The notes under the pieces: model-generated
What the model saw: only the letters and a program-made list of their open reading frames with translations
What the model was told of the DNA's origin: nothing
The model's database searches: none
Assembly: GCA_039199225.1 (NCBI GenBank)
Contig: JBCCSZ010000030.1
Location: 1 to 36,120, forward strand
Length of the DNA stretch: 36,120 nucleotides
Direction: 5' to 3'
Source: JBCCSZ01 sp039199225
Lineage (GTDB): Bacteria; Bacteroidota; Bacteroidia; Chitinophagales; Saprospiraceae
Program-made: the position numbers and the translations under genes
In this document: one piece after another, positions 1 to 9,332 of the stretch
Layout of the letters: every line of letters starts with the position of its first letter
Numbering within the stretch: the stretch's first letter is position 1

Positions 1-30
1 CATGTCGAAAATGATTGCCTCGTGTTTCAT
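1..30 (-). CDS. HAD-superfamily hydrolase, N-terminal 10 codons only (runs off left edge)
   Basis: An ATG on the minus strand at position 30 opens a frame reading MKHEAIIFDM up to the window edge. This matches the typical start of HAD subfamily IA phosphatases and beta-phosphoglucomutases, where the hydrophobic strand IIFDMDG carries the nucleophilic Asp (here Asp9). Only ten residues are visible, so the substrate cannot be guessed. The call rests on this short motif alone. The 191 bp between it and the end of the kinase gene hold no other gene I can see and would be its leader. Confidence 0.55.
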   Translation of the reverse strand, partial: MKHEAIIFDM

Positions 31-221
31 GCTTGTTGTATTTTAGGTGCTTTCGTTGTTACATTTTCCCTCGCTGTCTCCAACAACCGTTGCCAAACGA
101 CTCGGGGCGCTGTCAAGATACAATGACTTTTGTATAGTTGTCAATGAATGGATAGCCAAGGGTTGCACTTACATAAGTATTGTCAACTGTTTGTAAGAGC
201 CGAAGTTTGGTGGCTTCCGTA

Positions 222-3212
222 TCACAGGCTGTTTAAATCAACGGTCAATGCAATTCTCAGTTCAACTTTTGTTCCTTGCTCCCAACCAGCTACACCATTC
301 AGCGACTCGATGCGCATCCGAGTAGTTGCTGTTTTTTCTGCTTGGTGGAGCATCAATCGCTTTTCGATAATCTCCATTCCCTTGGGTTGATGTGGCGAAG
401 TATTTAGCAATTGTGCTGAGCTGTTAAATGATACACCAGGGCCATTGTCCATGACGGTCACCTTTAAATCATCTGCAATTTGCTCGTAGCCGATGTAGAG
501 TTTTCCCGGATGTTTTAATTTGGAGAGACCGTGTAAAATGGCATTTTCAACGATGGGTTGTACCAACAGGGGTGGAATTTCCAATTCAAAAGGATCAATT
601 TCAGGTTGCACAAAAAGCGTATATTCAAAGGGATATTTCATCCGAAAATTCTCTAGTTCCATATAGGTTTTGATCAGGTCAATATCGGATTCGAGGGGGA
701 CGACCGTCTGTGTGCCATTGTTGAGAATGGTTCGGATCAGTTGAGCGAATTGAGCTAAGTAATGGGTTGCTTTTACGGGATCGTTCCCGGAGATGTAACA
801 CTGAATGGAGTTGAGGCAGTTGAAGATGAAATGTGGATTCATCTGTGTACGAAAAACAGATTGTCGGAGTTCCTGAATCTGAATTTTCAAGTTGGCCTGT
901 GACTGTATTTGTTGAATGCGATTGCGATATATCCAATACATAATAGCTGCTGTCAACAATAAAATCATCAGCATAAACCAGTAGGTTTGCCAAAAAGGAG
1001 ACTGAATGCTAAAAGTCAGCAGTTTTGAAGAACTCCACTGTCCGGTTTTGTTGGAAGCCTGCACTTCAAAGGCATAGTTGCCAGGGGGTAATGCAACAAA
1101 ATTTACGGAGCGCATTTGGGTAGTCGTCCAATCTTTTGTAGGTCCCAACCGATAGCGATATTGAATGGCGCCACGCTGCGAATGATCAATGGCAAAAAAC
1201 GTAAATTGGATATTGGATTGCCAATATTGCCAGCTATTTTCTGCTCCTATCTTCATGGGTTGCTTATTGATAATCACCTGATCAATCATCGGAAGAGATG
1301 GTGGTGATTCCGGAAGTAAATCTTGAATGGGTAACTGGGCCAGTCCTTTGGTGGTGGCAACCCATAGTACTTTTTTTGTCGAAGCAATTTCTGTTATCTC
1401 ATTCGAGGGCAGTCCATCGGATATCGTAAAACGCTGGACTTGTACTTGACCATCTTCCGCCCGTGTGATTCGGTTCAGTCCATTGAGTGTTCCAACCCAA
1501 ATTTGCTGTGTTGCATCGATGTGAATTTTCTCAATCATGTTAGCGGTAAGTCCTTTTGACTCATCAATCTGTAGTAGTTGGGTATCCCGCCAAAGTAGAA
1601 CGCCAGCTCCTTTGGTACCAATGACCAGCGTGCTATCTGCCAGCTGTGTGATTTCTTCCACGCGCAGCTGAAAGGATGGATGGATACGGTCGGGTACTAC
1701 ACGTTCATTACTGATAACTTCAAATAAGCCATCTGTTTGCCCCACCCATAATCGTCCGTCAAAATCTTTATAAGTACAAAAAATTCTATTGTTTAAATGC
1801 AAAGCTCCATGTGTGCTATAGAGCAAATAACCATCCGCTGTCCGATAGGTCGCAAAGCCGTACACTCCGGAAGAGCTGCCATAAATTTCGCCGGTCGGAT
1901 AAATCCGAAACTTTTTATGCCCTCTAATTGCCCCGTGGTCTGGCACCTCGACAGAATGCCAAGAGCTTCCGTTGTAGTATTGCATACCAATGTGCGATCC
2001 CCGCCACAACCAACCCGTTGTTGTGTCATAAGCCAGATCAAAAACCTCTACTGTATTTGGGGATAGGACGGTCAGTTCCTGAGACGAGCCATTGAGCAGG
2101 TAAGTGTCGCCACCATTGGTGCCGATAAATACTTCTTCCTCGTTTTTCACCGTGAGTGCTGTTACAAAATCATCCGCTAGGCCAAATGCTTGATTGTAGA
2201 TTTTTACCGATGGATTGGTGAGGTAGAAAATGCCATTTGCATTGGTACCAAACCACATCCCCTTTTTTCGATCTTCCAGAATTGTAGTGATGGAGAAATC
2301 TTTCAAATAGGTAACTGCGCTATCAGATTGTAGGGATTGCTCATTAGAGAAAAAAAGCACACCGCCGTAGTGATCCTGCTTATACAATCCCAGGTAGATA
2401 CCTCCGTTCTCCACTTGTTGTTGCGCGATGACATCTGACGGATGCTGTACCAAATCAAGCAACTGGTTTTGTCTCATTGGGTAAGTATACCTTCCCTGGC
2501 TGAAAAGTACATTACCAGATTGTAGCACTTCTACTTTTTGTTGCCTAGAGTAAAGAGGCTTTAGTTCTTTGATGGGATGCTGCAGCGTAATGGCATTGGA
2601 GGCATCCACTTGGTAATGGAGTAAGTTGGTAGGCCATGGATTTAGCGTGTCGACTATGTGGCAGTTAACATAGGAGATAAGTACCTGATGACTTTTCTGA
2701 TACAAGGTCAGGCAATTGCCATCTATCGCTGGTTCAATCAATTGGTGGCGGCCATCGGAAAATATTTGAACAACGCCCAGTTTGGGAATACCGCCGTGAA
2801 AAGTCTCTTCTTCATCGACAAAAAAGGAAAGGATAAAATCCGAATTCTTCCACTTTATATACTCCAGAATTAAATGATTGTAGGGGAAAGGTCGGATGCT
2901 ATCTCTATCATAAATATAAATACCTTTATAGGTAGACATCCAGATTCTATCTTGTGCATCTTCCTGTAATGAAAACACAACGTTATCCTTAAGACCATCC
3001 TCTGGACCAAATTTTTCAAAAGAATAACCATTGAACCGACTCACGCCATTATCGGTCGCAATCCAGATGTAGCCTGCTTGATCTTGTAGTAGGTCGTAGA
3101 TTTCAGAGCTGGGCAATCCATCGTCTACGCTGAATTGAACAAAGGACGGCTGTGGATGCTGTGCCATGCACCACAAGGGAAAAAGAAATAATAAAAGGGA
3201 TAAACGGGGCAT
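222..3212 (-). CDS. Propeller-sensor histidine kinase, LytS/YehU type (two-component regulator propeller, Y_Y_Y)
   Basis: This 996-residue membrane sensor kinase has a signal peptide (about 1-17, ending CMA before QHPQ). A long periplasmic beta-propeller follows, with repeats such as DDGLPSSEIYDLLQD and IWIATDNGVSRFNG, then a Y_Y_Y domain at about 665-730 and one membrane span at about 743-765. A coiled linker leads to a His_kinase (PF06580) domain with MNPHFIFN (His794), N box VEN (Asn890) and G box DNGPG (about 922). This kinase class normally pairs with LytTR regulators. The gene begins 19 bp after the stop of the LytTR gene upstream, so the two are very probably one operon and one signalling pair. 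The stimulus is unknown; propeller sensors in Bacteroidota often, but not always, sense glycans. The domain chain is complete. Confidence 0.93.
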   Translation of the reverse strand: MPRLSLLLFLFPLWCMAQHPQPSFVQFSVDDGLPSSEIYDLLQDQAGYIWIATDNGVSRFNGYSFEKFGPEDGLKDNVVFSLQEDAQDRIWMSTYKGIYIYDRDSIRPFPYNHLILEYIKWKNSDFILSFFVDEEETFHGGIPKLGVVQIFSDGRHQLIEPAIDGNCLTLYQKSHQVLISYVNCHIVDTLNPWPTNLLHYQVDASNAITLQHPIKELKPLYSRQQKVEVLQSGNVLFSQGRYTYPMRQNQLLDLVQHPSDVIAQQQVENGGIYLGLYKQDHYGGVLFFSNEQSLQSDSAVTYLKDFSITTILEDRKKGMWFGTNANGIFYLTNPSVKIYNQAFGLADDFVTALTVKNEEEVFIGTNGGDTYLLNGSSQELTVLSPNTVEVFDLAYDTTTGWLWRGSHIGMQYYNGSSWHSVEVPDHGAIRGHKKFRIYPTGEIYGSSSGVYGFATYRTADGYLLYSTHGALHLNNRIFCTYKDFDGRLWVGQTDGLFEVISNERVVPDRIHPSFQLRVEEITQLADSTLVIGTKGAGVLLWRDTQLLQIDESKGLTANMIEKIHIDATQQIWVGTLNGLNRITRAEDGQVQVQRFTISDGLPSNEITEIASTKKVLWVATTKGLAQLPIQDLLPESPPSLPMIDQVIINKQPMKIGAENSWQYWQSNIQFTFFAIDHSQRGAIQYRYRLGPTKDWTTTQMRSVNFVALPPGNYAFEVQASNKTGQWSSSKLLTFSIQSPFWQTYWFMLMILLLTAAIMYWIYRNRIQQIQSQANLKIQIQELRQSVFRTQMNPHFIFNCLNSIQCYISGNDPVKATHYLAQFAQLIRTILNNGTQTVVPLESDIDLIKTYMELENFRMKYPFEYTLFVQPEIDPFELEIPPLLVQPIVENAILHGLSKLKHPGKLYIGYEQIADDLKVTVMDNGPGVSFNSSAQLLNTSPHQPKGMEIIEKRLMLHQAEKTATTRMRIESLNGVAGWEQGTKVELRIALTVDLNSL

Positions 3213-3231
3213 CGGTCCGGCAGCTATTCGC

Positions 3232-3981
3232 CTAGAGGCTGTTATTTTTGAAATACTTAATCAAGCGATCTTTTTTTCGTCGCGCGATGGGCAGTCGTGC
3301 TTTGTCCGAAGTAAGTAAATAGCCTCCCTCTTCTTTGAGGATACATTTAACGTGTTGCAAATTGACGATGTGGGATCGATGAATTCTAAAGAAAAACTCT
3401 GGTGGTAATAAGTCTTCGTACTCTTTAATGGTTTTGGCTATGATGATTTGTTCTCCGTCCAATGTGTGAAAAGTGGTGTAGCTGCTGCTGGACTCCAATC
3501 TTACGATTTTTTGGATGGGCAGGATGTAATACCCTTCATTAGTTGACAGCGTGAGTTTTTCAAGCGTCCGATTTTTAAAATCACTGATTAAGCCTTTGGG
3601 ATCAGATGATTTATCAATGGACGTATTCAGTCTATCAATGATGGCTTGCAATTTTTTGGGCATGATCGGTTTGAGTAGATAATTGGCGGCATGGTACTCA
3701 AAAGCCTTGAGAGCGAATTGATCGTAGGCAGTTGTAAAAATGATTTGGACGTCTGGTGCTGGAAAAGCGTCGAGTAAATCAAAGCCCGAGCCATCATTCA
3801 TTTTGATATCCAAAAAAGCAATGTCCGCCTTTGTATTTTGCAGGAGGGAAATACCCTCTTGTACACCATCTGCTTCCCCCACCACCTTTACCTGGGGACA
3901 AAACATGTTGAGTAGGTTTTTGAGAGCCTGTCGAGCAGTGAATTCGTCGTCTATGATAAGTACTTTCAGCATGTTTCCCAC
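3232..3981 (-). CDS. LytTR-family response regulator
   Basis: A 249-residue response regulator. The receiver domain (about 4-120) has the acidic pair Asp11/Asp12, phosphoacceptor Asp58 in FLDIK and the conserved Lys104 in LLKP. The LytTR DNA-binding domain (about 145-245) carries EGYYILPIQKIVRLESSSSY and FFRIHRSHIVNLQHV. It should bind direct-repeat promoter elements when phosphorylated by the LytS-type kinase encoded just downstream. A second ATG three codons in (3972) is an equally good start, because the receiver core begins at LKVLIIDDE. Regulator first and kinase second fits co-expression from a promoter in the 3982-4177 gap. Confidence 0.95.
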   Translation of the reverse strand: MGNMLKVLIIDDEFTARQALKNLLNMFCPQVKVVGEADGVQEGISLLQNTKADIAFLDIKMNDGSGFDLLDAFPAPDVQIIFTTAYDQFALKAFEYHAANYLLKPIMPKKLQAIIDRLNTSIDKSSDPKGLISDFKNRTLEKLTLSTNEGYYILPIQKIVRLESSSSYTTFHTLDGEQIIIAKTIKEYEDLLPPEFFFRIHRSHIVNLQHVKCILKEEGGYLLTSDKARLPIARRKKDRLIKYFKNNSL

Positions 3982-4339
3982 AGGTCATTTGTTGTACAAA
4001 CCCATCCATTCATTGGATCGTTTTCACCGTATTCTTAATGGACGATTTATTATTAGAAAAAGCCTATATATTCAGCAATGTATTGAAGAGAAAGGAGCGT
4101 CGTCATGCCTTTTAAGAAAGGTAAGTAATATTTACCTCGGAGGCAAAAGCAACTGAAAAAAATGTGTTCCTTGTCGCGTGCTGTCCTTAAGCAGACAATG
4201 GTTTTCAACATCCTGGCAAACTGGTGCATTTAACCTGTTCTCGAAAATATTGTTCTTCTACTCCATCAGATGGGGATCATGTATCATCTGCGAGCGCATG
4301 TTCTTCGAAGGATTTCTGGAATTGCCCGAATGCCAAACT

Positions 4340-4429
4340 GGCGAGCTGCCAATGGGTACCTATCTTCTCATCGTGAGGGATCAAAATGGCAAGCAACTAC
4401 ACATCCAACGTCTATTGATTGTGGACTAA
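4340..4429 (+). pseudogene. Orphan T9SS C-terminal sorting-tail remnant
   Basis: The last 29 codons of an open frame (open from 4178) read GELPMGTYLLIVRDQNGK followed by QLHIQRLLIVD and a stop. This is the typical end of a Por/T9SS type A sorting domain (L-P-x-G-x-Y-L-L ... K-x-x-I). The upstream part of the frame, 4178-4330, has no signal peptide, no beta-sandwich pattern and no cargo domain, and looks like random coding. I read it as the surviving 3' end of a deleted or decayed secreted-protein gene. A short, lineage-specific secreted protein is less likely, since no export signal is visible. Confidence 0.6.
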
Positions 4430-4665
4430 GCAATTCAAATTATTACACTTAATCCTAAGCCGTTATGTAATCATTATCGGCATTATAGATTGGGCTGGTG
4501 GAGTTATTTCATCAGCCTGTTTTCTATGTAGACCGAAGGATTAGAAGTTAAACCATTGGGATCAAACGAAATTATTTATTTAACTTTATTCAAGCAGCAC
4601 AGAACGCATCCTTCCGCCCAAGGTCGTGCATCCACCCAATACCTTTGATTTGTTGATCTACTTTT

Positions 4666-4875
4666 ATGACTAGACCGATTGAGAATACCACAGTATGTTG
4701 TCCGCGTTGCGGAAAGTCTTTTGGTTGCCAGGCAGCTGATATTCAGCAGTGCTTTTGTCGGCAGGTTCCACTGACGGCGGCGACTCTGGAAAAAATCAGT
4801 AAGCTTTATGCTGGTTGCCTCTGTCGGGATTGCTTGTTGGTGCTTTCCAAGGAATTCTCAGAATCCACAAAATAA
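4666..4875 (+). CDS. Cysteine-rich CWC-family small protein
   Basis: This 69-residue protein has nine cysteines arranged as CCPRCGKSFGC ... CFCRQV ... GCLCRDCL. The pattern matches the Cys_rich_CWC family (PF14375), small presumed metal-binding proteins of unknown function found in Bacteroidota and Proteobacteria. It has no signal peptide or membrane segment, so it is likely cytoplasmic. It lies 57 bp upstream of the DASS transporter on the same strand and may share its transcript. Assignment rests on the cysteine spacing and the CLCxxCL ending; no biochemical role can be inferred. Confidence 0.75.
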   Translation: MTRPIENTTVCCPRCGKSFGCQAADIQQCFCRQVPLTAATLEKISKLYAGCLCRDCLLVLSKEFSESTK

Positions 4876-4932
4876 GGTATATTCGTCTCCGATTCTACAA
4901 CTCCCTTCGAGTCAAACGCATAATGATTACGG

Positions 4933-6432
4933 ATGAATGCCGAACCTGCACAGAAAGGAGGATACTCCAAACGAATAGGTCTGTTTCTTGGGCCGATCTT
5001 GTTTTTATTGACCTGGCTATTTTTTCATCCGGAGGGCCTTTCCAAGGAAGCCAATGCGGTGTTGGCTGGCACCTTGTGGATTGCCGCTTGGTGGATTACG
5101 GAGGCCATACCGATTGCCGTGACGTCCTTGCTGCCCATCGTCTTGTTTCCACTGAGTGGTGCGATGAGCCTCAGTAGTACGACTGCTTCTTTTGGCCATC
5201 GCTATATTTTCCTGTACATCGGTGGCTTCATCCTGGCCATTGCCATTGAGCGGTGGAACTTGCACAAGCGAATTGCCTTGAACATCATCGACTTGATTGG
5301 TACCAACGTCAAGAGCATCATTTTAGGATTTATGGTGGCCACGGCTTTTTTGTCCATGTGGATTTCCAATACGGCCACCTCTGTGATGATGCTGCCCATT
5401 GGGATGGCGATTGTGGCACAGCTTAGCGACAATCCGGATACCATAGAAAATGAGAACCGAATTTTTGGTAAGGCCCTGATGTTGGCCATCGCCTACAGTG
5501 CTTCGATTGGGGGCATGGCTACCCTCATCGGTACGCCGCCCAATTTGGTGTTGGCAGGGATCGTGCAGGAAACTTATGGGATTGAAATCACTTTTTCCAA
5601 GTGGATTGTATTTGGGCTACCAATTTCCATCTTTTTGTTGTTCATCTGCTGGCGCTACTTGACTCATTACGCTCATCGGTTTACGCAAACTTCCTTTCCG
5701 GGCGGGCGGGCGGAGATTCGAAAGCAATTGGCCGCCTTGGGGAAAATCAGCTATGAGGAAAAGACCGTTTTGATCGTTTTCGCGCTGACAGCCTTTGCAT
5801 GGATCAGCCGATCCTTTTTGCTCAATAAGTGGCTGCCCGACATAGATGATACGATTATTGCCATCATAGCTGGTGTTGCGTTGTTCTTGTTGCCGGCAGC
5901 TTCTGCTCGGAAACGCCCAATTTTGCTGTGGGAGGAAGCTGTGAAACTCCCCTGGGGAATATTATTACTTTTTGGGGGTGGACTGGCGCTGGCACAGGGA
6001 TTTAAAACGAGCGGTCTGGCAGCTTGGATCGGTGGTCAGATGAGTTTGCTCAATGGCTTGCCCTTGTTGTTGTTACTCCTTATTTTAATTGCTGCAGTCA
6101 ATTTTTTAACGGAAATTACTTCCAATCTTGCAACCACAGCTATGCTACTGCCGATTTTAGCACCTCTTGCACTCACCATTGATGTGCATCCATTCATTCT
6201 GATGGTAGGGGCAACCGTAGCGGCTTCTTGTGCCTTTATGCTGCCAGTGGCGACGCCTCCCAATGCAGTGGTCTTTGGTTCGGGCTATTTGAAAATATAC
6301 GATATGGTTCGGACAGGGGTTTGGATGAATATCTTGTCCATCCTATTATTGGCGCTGATCACCTATTTTTTGTTGCCCTATTTGTGGCAATTCAGTCCCG
6401 AAGTTTTTCCGGCAGATTGGAAAAACAAATAA
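4933..6432 (+). CDS. DASS/SLC13-family sodium:anion symporter
   Basis: This 499-residue inner-membrane transporter belongs to the divalent anion:sodium symporter family (dicarboxylates, sulfate or phosphate). Two inverted-repeat signatures are present: SNTATSVMMLPI at about residues 152-163 followed by IGTPPNLVLAGI, and TSNLATTAMLLPI at about 391-403 followed by MLPVATPPNAVVFGSG. These SNT/TPPN motifs form the Na+ and substrate sites in VcINDY-type structures. About eleven hydrophobic segments are visible and the length is normal for the family. The likely substrate is a C4-dicarboxylate or citrate, but sequence alone cannot separate these from sulfate. An AraC-type regulator begins 16 bp downstream on the same strand, suggesting co-transcription and perhaps autoregulation. 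No clear ribosome-binding site precedes the ATG. Confidence 0.92.
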   Translation: MNAEPAQKGGYSKRIGLFLGPILFLLTWLFFHPEGLSKEANAVLAGTLWIAAWWITEAIPIAVTSLLPIVLFPLSGAMSLSSTTASFGHRYIFLYIGGFILAIAIERWNLHKRIALNIIDLIGTNVKSIILGFMVATAFLSMWISNTATSVMMLPIGMAIVAQLSDNPDTIENENRIFGKALMLAIAYSASIGGMATLIGTPPNLVLAGIVQETYGIEITFSKWIVFGLPISIFLLFICWRYLTHYAHRFTQTSFPGGRAEIRKQLAALGKISYEEKTVLIVFALTAFAWISRSFLLNKWLPDIDDTIIAIIAGVALFLLPAASARKRPILLWEEAVKLPWGILLLFGGGLALAQGFKTSGLAAWIGGQMSLLNGLPLLLLLLILIAAVNFLTEITSNLATTAMLLPILAPLALTIDVHPFILMVGATVAASCAFMLPVATPPNAVVFGSGYLKIYDMVRTGVWMNILSILLLALITYFLLPYLWQFSPEVFPADWKNK

Positions 6433-6448
6433 GGTCAATCCAAACGAC

Positions 6449-7300
6449 ATGAAGAAGATCAAAATTCCCGATGAACTGCTCCAATCAAACGAGCCAATGC
6501 CAGAGATTCAGCTGATGAACTACCGCAATGAGCGGACGATTGTGCGCTACAGGGTCAACTTCAGCCAGCATGTATTCAGTTTTTTGAAAGCTGGTGCCAA
6601 AGAGATTTTCTACGATCAAGACCCTATTTTTTTGACCAATCGCGGCTTTGCACTCATCACAACGCCCAATTGCCTGATGACGGAAACCATTCCCGAGGCG
6701 TCTCTCTACAAAAGCATTTTGCTGTTCTTTAGCCACAAGATGTTGGAAGCTTTTAAGATAAAGTATCGCGATTTGATTGCGGCCCAAATTCATGAAAAGC
6801 CCAAGGCTGTATTGGCCTTTGAATACGATGATTATTGCTTTCACTTCCGCTCTTCACTGGAATTGTTGATGGCTCAGCCAGGACCCTTACCCACAGCGAT
6901 TTTGAATGCGAAGTTTGAAGAAATCATGCTCTACCTGCTTCGGACACAAGCAGAGAAAATCAACCGACTGTTGTCTACCAAGCAAACCGATTTTGAAATG
7001 ACCTTCAAGTCGGTGGTTGAAAGCAATATACACTCGCATTTGAATTTGGAAGAGCTGGCCTTTTTGTGCAATATGAGTCTGTCGACCTTCAAGCGACATT
7101 TTGCTCAGTTTTATCAGATGTCACCCCAAAAATGGATCATTGCAGAGCGGATGAAAACGGCGGCTTTCTTGATCAAAAATGGCGAACGGCCGGTGGATAT
7201 TTTCCGCAAGCTGGGTTACAAGACCTTGTCGAACTTCGTCAGAGCCTACAAAAGCCACTTCCAGGTGGCCCCCAAGCAGCAGCAGAAAATGGACGTTTAG
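6449..7300 (+). CDS. AraC-family transcriptional regulator
   Basis: This 283-residue protein has an N-terminal sensor-like half (about 1-170, ExsA/cupin-like, not closely assignable) and a C-terminal double helix-turn-helix at about 183-278. The first HTH is in LNLEELAFLCNMSLSTFKRH; the second is in PVDIFRKLGYKTLSNFVRAY, followed by the family's typical KSHFQVAP. It starts 16 bp after the DASS transporter stop, so it is probably in the same transcript and may control that transporter or its own operon. The effector is unknown. The N-terminal half contains several Phe/Tyr-rich beta segments, consistent with a ligand-binding barrel. Confidence 0.9.
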   Translation: MKKIKIPDELLQSNEPMPEIQLMNYRNERTIVRYRVNFSQHVFSFLKAGAKEIFYDQDPIFLTNRGFALITTPNCLMTETIPEASLYKSILLFFSHKMLEAFKIKYRDLIAAQIHEKPKAVLAFEYDDYCFHFRSSLELLMAQPGPLPTAILNAKFEEIMLYLLRTQAEKINRLLSTKQTDFEMTFKSVVESNIHSHLNLEELAFLCNMSLSTFKRHFAQFYQMSPQKWIIAERMKTAAFLIKNGERPVDIFRKLGYKTLSNFVRAYKSHFQVAPKQQQKMDV

Positions 7301-7368
7301 GAATACTTTTCGAACTTTTTGGTCGGATATATGGCGGTAATTTTGTCTCGAATCAAAAATTACATGCC

Positions 7369-7914
7369 ATGTATAAATTAATGTTTAGCCTCGTTTTGTG
7401 TTTGACCTTTTTTCATGCACAAGCTCAGACTTTTACCCTGAAAAGCAGTGATCTCGGCGGCCAGTCGACCAAGAAGCAGGAGTTTAACGGTTTTGGTTGT
7501 ACAGGGGAGAATGTGTCCCCACAATTGTCTTGGGAAAATGCACCTGCTGGCACCAAAAGCTTCGCCATTACCATGTATGATCCGGATGCGCCGACTGGCA
7601 GTGGGTGGTGGCATTGGTTGGCATTCGACATTGCGCCCAATGTAAGCGAATTGAAATCGGGGGCTGGTACGGCTTCCGGCGAGCTCATGCCAAAAGGAAG
7701 TATTCAGAGCCTTACCAACTACGGTCAGGTAGGCTACGGAGGACCTTGTCCACCAGAGGGACATGGATACCATACCTACATCATCACCGTATATGCGCTG
7801 AGTGTAGAAACCCTTGGATTGGATGCAAAGACCAACCCGGCGATTGTCGGTTATTACCTCAACTCCAATGTCATTCAGAAAGCCTCCATTGTTTCCTACT
7901 TCAAGCGCCCTTGA
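7369..7914 (+). CDS. Secreted PEBP-like protein (YbhB/YbcL, Raf kinase inhibitor-like)
   Basis: This 181-residue phosphatidylethanolamine-binding-protein family member has the motif MYDPDAPTGSGWWHWLAFDI at about 65-84 and YGGPCPPEGHGYHTYIITVY at about 121-140. These contribute the anion-binding pocket (Asp-Pro-Asp-Ala-Pro and Gly-x-His). An N-terminal signal peptide (MYKLMFSLVLCLTFFHAQAQ) indicates export to the periplasm. The open frame extends upstream to 7066, but that part overlaps the AraC gene and encodes nothing recognisable. The ATG at 7369, directly in front of the signal peptide, is therefore the start. The physiological role of bacterial PEBPs is mostly unknown. It lies 68 bp after the AraC gene, with no terminator seen between them. 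Confidence 0.9.
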   Translation: MYKLMFSLVLCLTFFHAQAQTFTLKSSDLGGQSTKKQEFNGFGCTGENVSPQLSWENAPAGTKSFAITMYDPDAPTGSGWWHWLAFDIAPNVSELKSGAGTASGELMPKGSIQSLTNYGQVGYGGPCPPEGHGYHTYIITVYALSVETLGLDAKTNPAIVGYYLNSNVIQKASIVSYFKRP

Positions 7915-8109
7915 GATTTCGCAAGAATTGCACCTTGTATGGGTCCGACTTCCAGTAACTTACGCTATATTTTTCATTTAAGGATTTTGTGTAGCGCTTG
8001 CCTTCATCGTTGAGCAAGCTTTGCGATTTTTTCAGTCGTTGCGGCGGCTCCGCTTTCGTCCTAAGAAGGACAGGATGGGGTTGCTGCAGGGACTATTGAC
8101 CAGCCTGCG

Positions 8110-8129
8110 GTCTGTATTTCTTTACAGAC
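8110..8129. other. Small stem-loop in the 281-bp gap before the DUF1624 gene
   Basis: A 7-bp perfect inverted repeat, GTCTGTA (8110-8116) and TACAGAC (8123-8129), encloses a 6-nt loop. Outside it, GACAGGA near 8069 can pair with TCCTGTC near 8135, enclosing the small hairpin. No T-tract follows, so it is not a classical terminator. It could be a structured leader of the gene starting at 8196, or simply chance. Otherwise the gap 7915-8195 holds no gene that I can see. Confidence 0.3.
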
Positions 8130-8195
8130 TTATTGTCCTGTCGACCCCTTGGTAAATCGGCTTTTTAGTATCTTACCCGCATCAATCTTCGGGTA

Positions 8196-9323
8196 ATGCA
8201 ACGATACAGCAATATTGATTTATCGAGGGGGCTCATTATGATTTTCATGGCACTCGATCACGCCAGTCTGATGGTTGGGCGGGTTCATTTCACAGAGATG
8301 TGGGGGGTAGATTTTACGCCTTATCCTGACCTACTCCAATGGGGGACACGCTTTGTGAGTCACCTTTGTGCGCCGGGCTTTTTCTTTCTCATGGGCATGA
8401 GTATCTATCTTTTTGGGGAGAAAAGCCGTCGGGCCGACTGGTCGCCAGGGCGTATTCGGGCGTATTTTTTCAAGAGGGGAGCGCTCATTCTGCTGCTCAT
8501 GTTGTTGTTGGAGGTACCGGCTTTTGCTATTGCCGGAGGTGCCAAGCAAGTAGGAGAGGCGGCGGTCATGCCGGGCCAATTCAATGGGGGCTTTTTCTTT
8601 CCGGGAACGGTTTTATTTGGCTTGGGGACTTGCATGATTGTCAGTGCTTTTCTGTGGCAATTGAATCGCTGGCTGTTGTTGGGGATCAGCATTTCCAGCT
8701 TCGTTTTTTCGGCTTTGGTTATTGCGACGACCGATCCATCTGAAGCGGTCAATCCGCTGTGGCACTTTTTTATTGTTCCCGGTCAGTCGGATGGCGCCTT
8801 GTCGATGTATCCATTGATTCCCTGGTTGGGTATTACGACTTTTGGCATCTTTTGGGCGCGGATATTAAAGAACAATCCATCGGCTTTTTTTACGTACTCT
8901 TTGCGGGTGGGTATTGGCTTTGTATTGGCAGCTCTGTCGGTACGCGCTTTGGGATATGGCAATTTTCAAATTTCGGAATACCGCGACTGGATCAGCTTTT
9001 TTACCTTAATCAAATACCCACCAAGCTTGGTCTTTAGTTTGCTGATGATAGGCGTTCATCTAATACTGCTGCATGTCTTTACGCGTACTTTTGGACGGTC
9101 TTGGCAGCAACCTCTGTTGATTTTTGGACAAACAGCGATGTTTTTCTACATACTCCATTTACACTTATACGCCTGGACGGGAATTGCTTTCCCGATGGGT
9201 TGCCACATGGCGGTGATGTATGCCATTTGGTTGCTTGGTTTGGTCGTACTGTTCTATCTTTGCCGTTGGTTTGTGGCCTTTAAGAAAACGAAGCCACCGG
9301 GTTCTATTTGGAGAATGATTTAA
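8196..9323 (+). CDS. DUF1624/HGSNAT-like multi-span membrane protein
   Basis: This 375-residue inner-membrane protein begins RYSNIDLSRGLIMIFMALDH, the signature of the DUF1624 / heparan-alpha-glucosaminide N-acetyltransferase (acyltransferase_3-like) clan. The R-G-x-x-x-x-x-M-x-x-D-H pattern in the first helix is the family hallmark. About ten hydrophobic segments follow. Relatives transfer acyl groups across membranes or are uncharacterised; the substrate here cannot be inferred. The gene stands apart from the PEBP gene (281 bp), and the remnant methyltransferase gene starts 9 bp after its stop. Confidence 0.85.
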   Translation: MQRYSNIDLSRGLIMIFMALDHASLMVGRVHFTEMWGVDFTPYPDLLQWGTRFVSHLCAPGFFFLMGMSIYLFGEKSRRADWSPGRIRAYFFKRGALILLLMLLLEVPAFAIAGGAKQVGEAAVMPGQFNGGFFFPGTVLFGLGTCMIVSAFLWQLNRWLLLGISISSFVFSALVIATTDPSEAVNPLWHFFIVPGQSDGALSMYPLIPWLGITTFGIFWARILKNNPSAFFTYSLRVGIGFVLAALSVRALGYGNFQISEYRDWISFFTLIKYPPSLVFSLLMIGVHLILLHVFTRTFGRSWQQPLLIFGQTAMFFYILHLHLYAWTGIAFPMGCHMAVMYAIWLLGLVVLFYLCRWFVAFKKTKPPGSIWRMI

Positions 9324-9332
9324 AGCCAGTGT

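Noticed and set aside
7066..7368. N-terminal extension of the PEBP-like gene
   Set aside because: It overlaps the AraC coding region in another frame, and the signal peptide starts exactly at the ATG at 7369.
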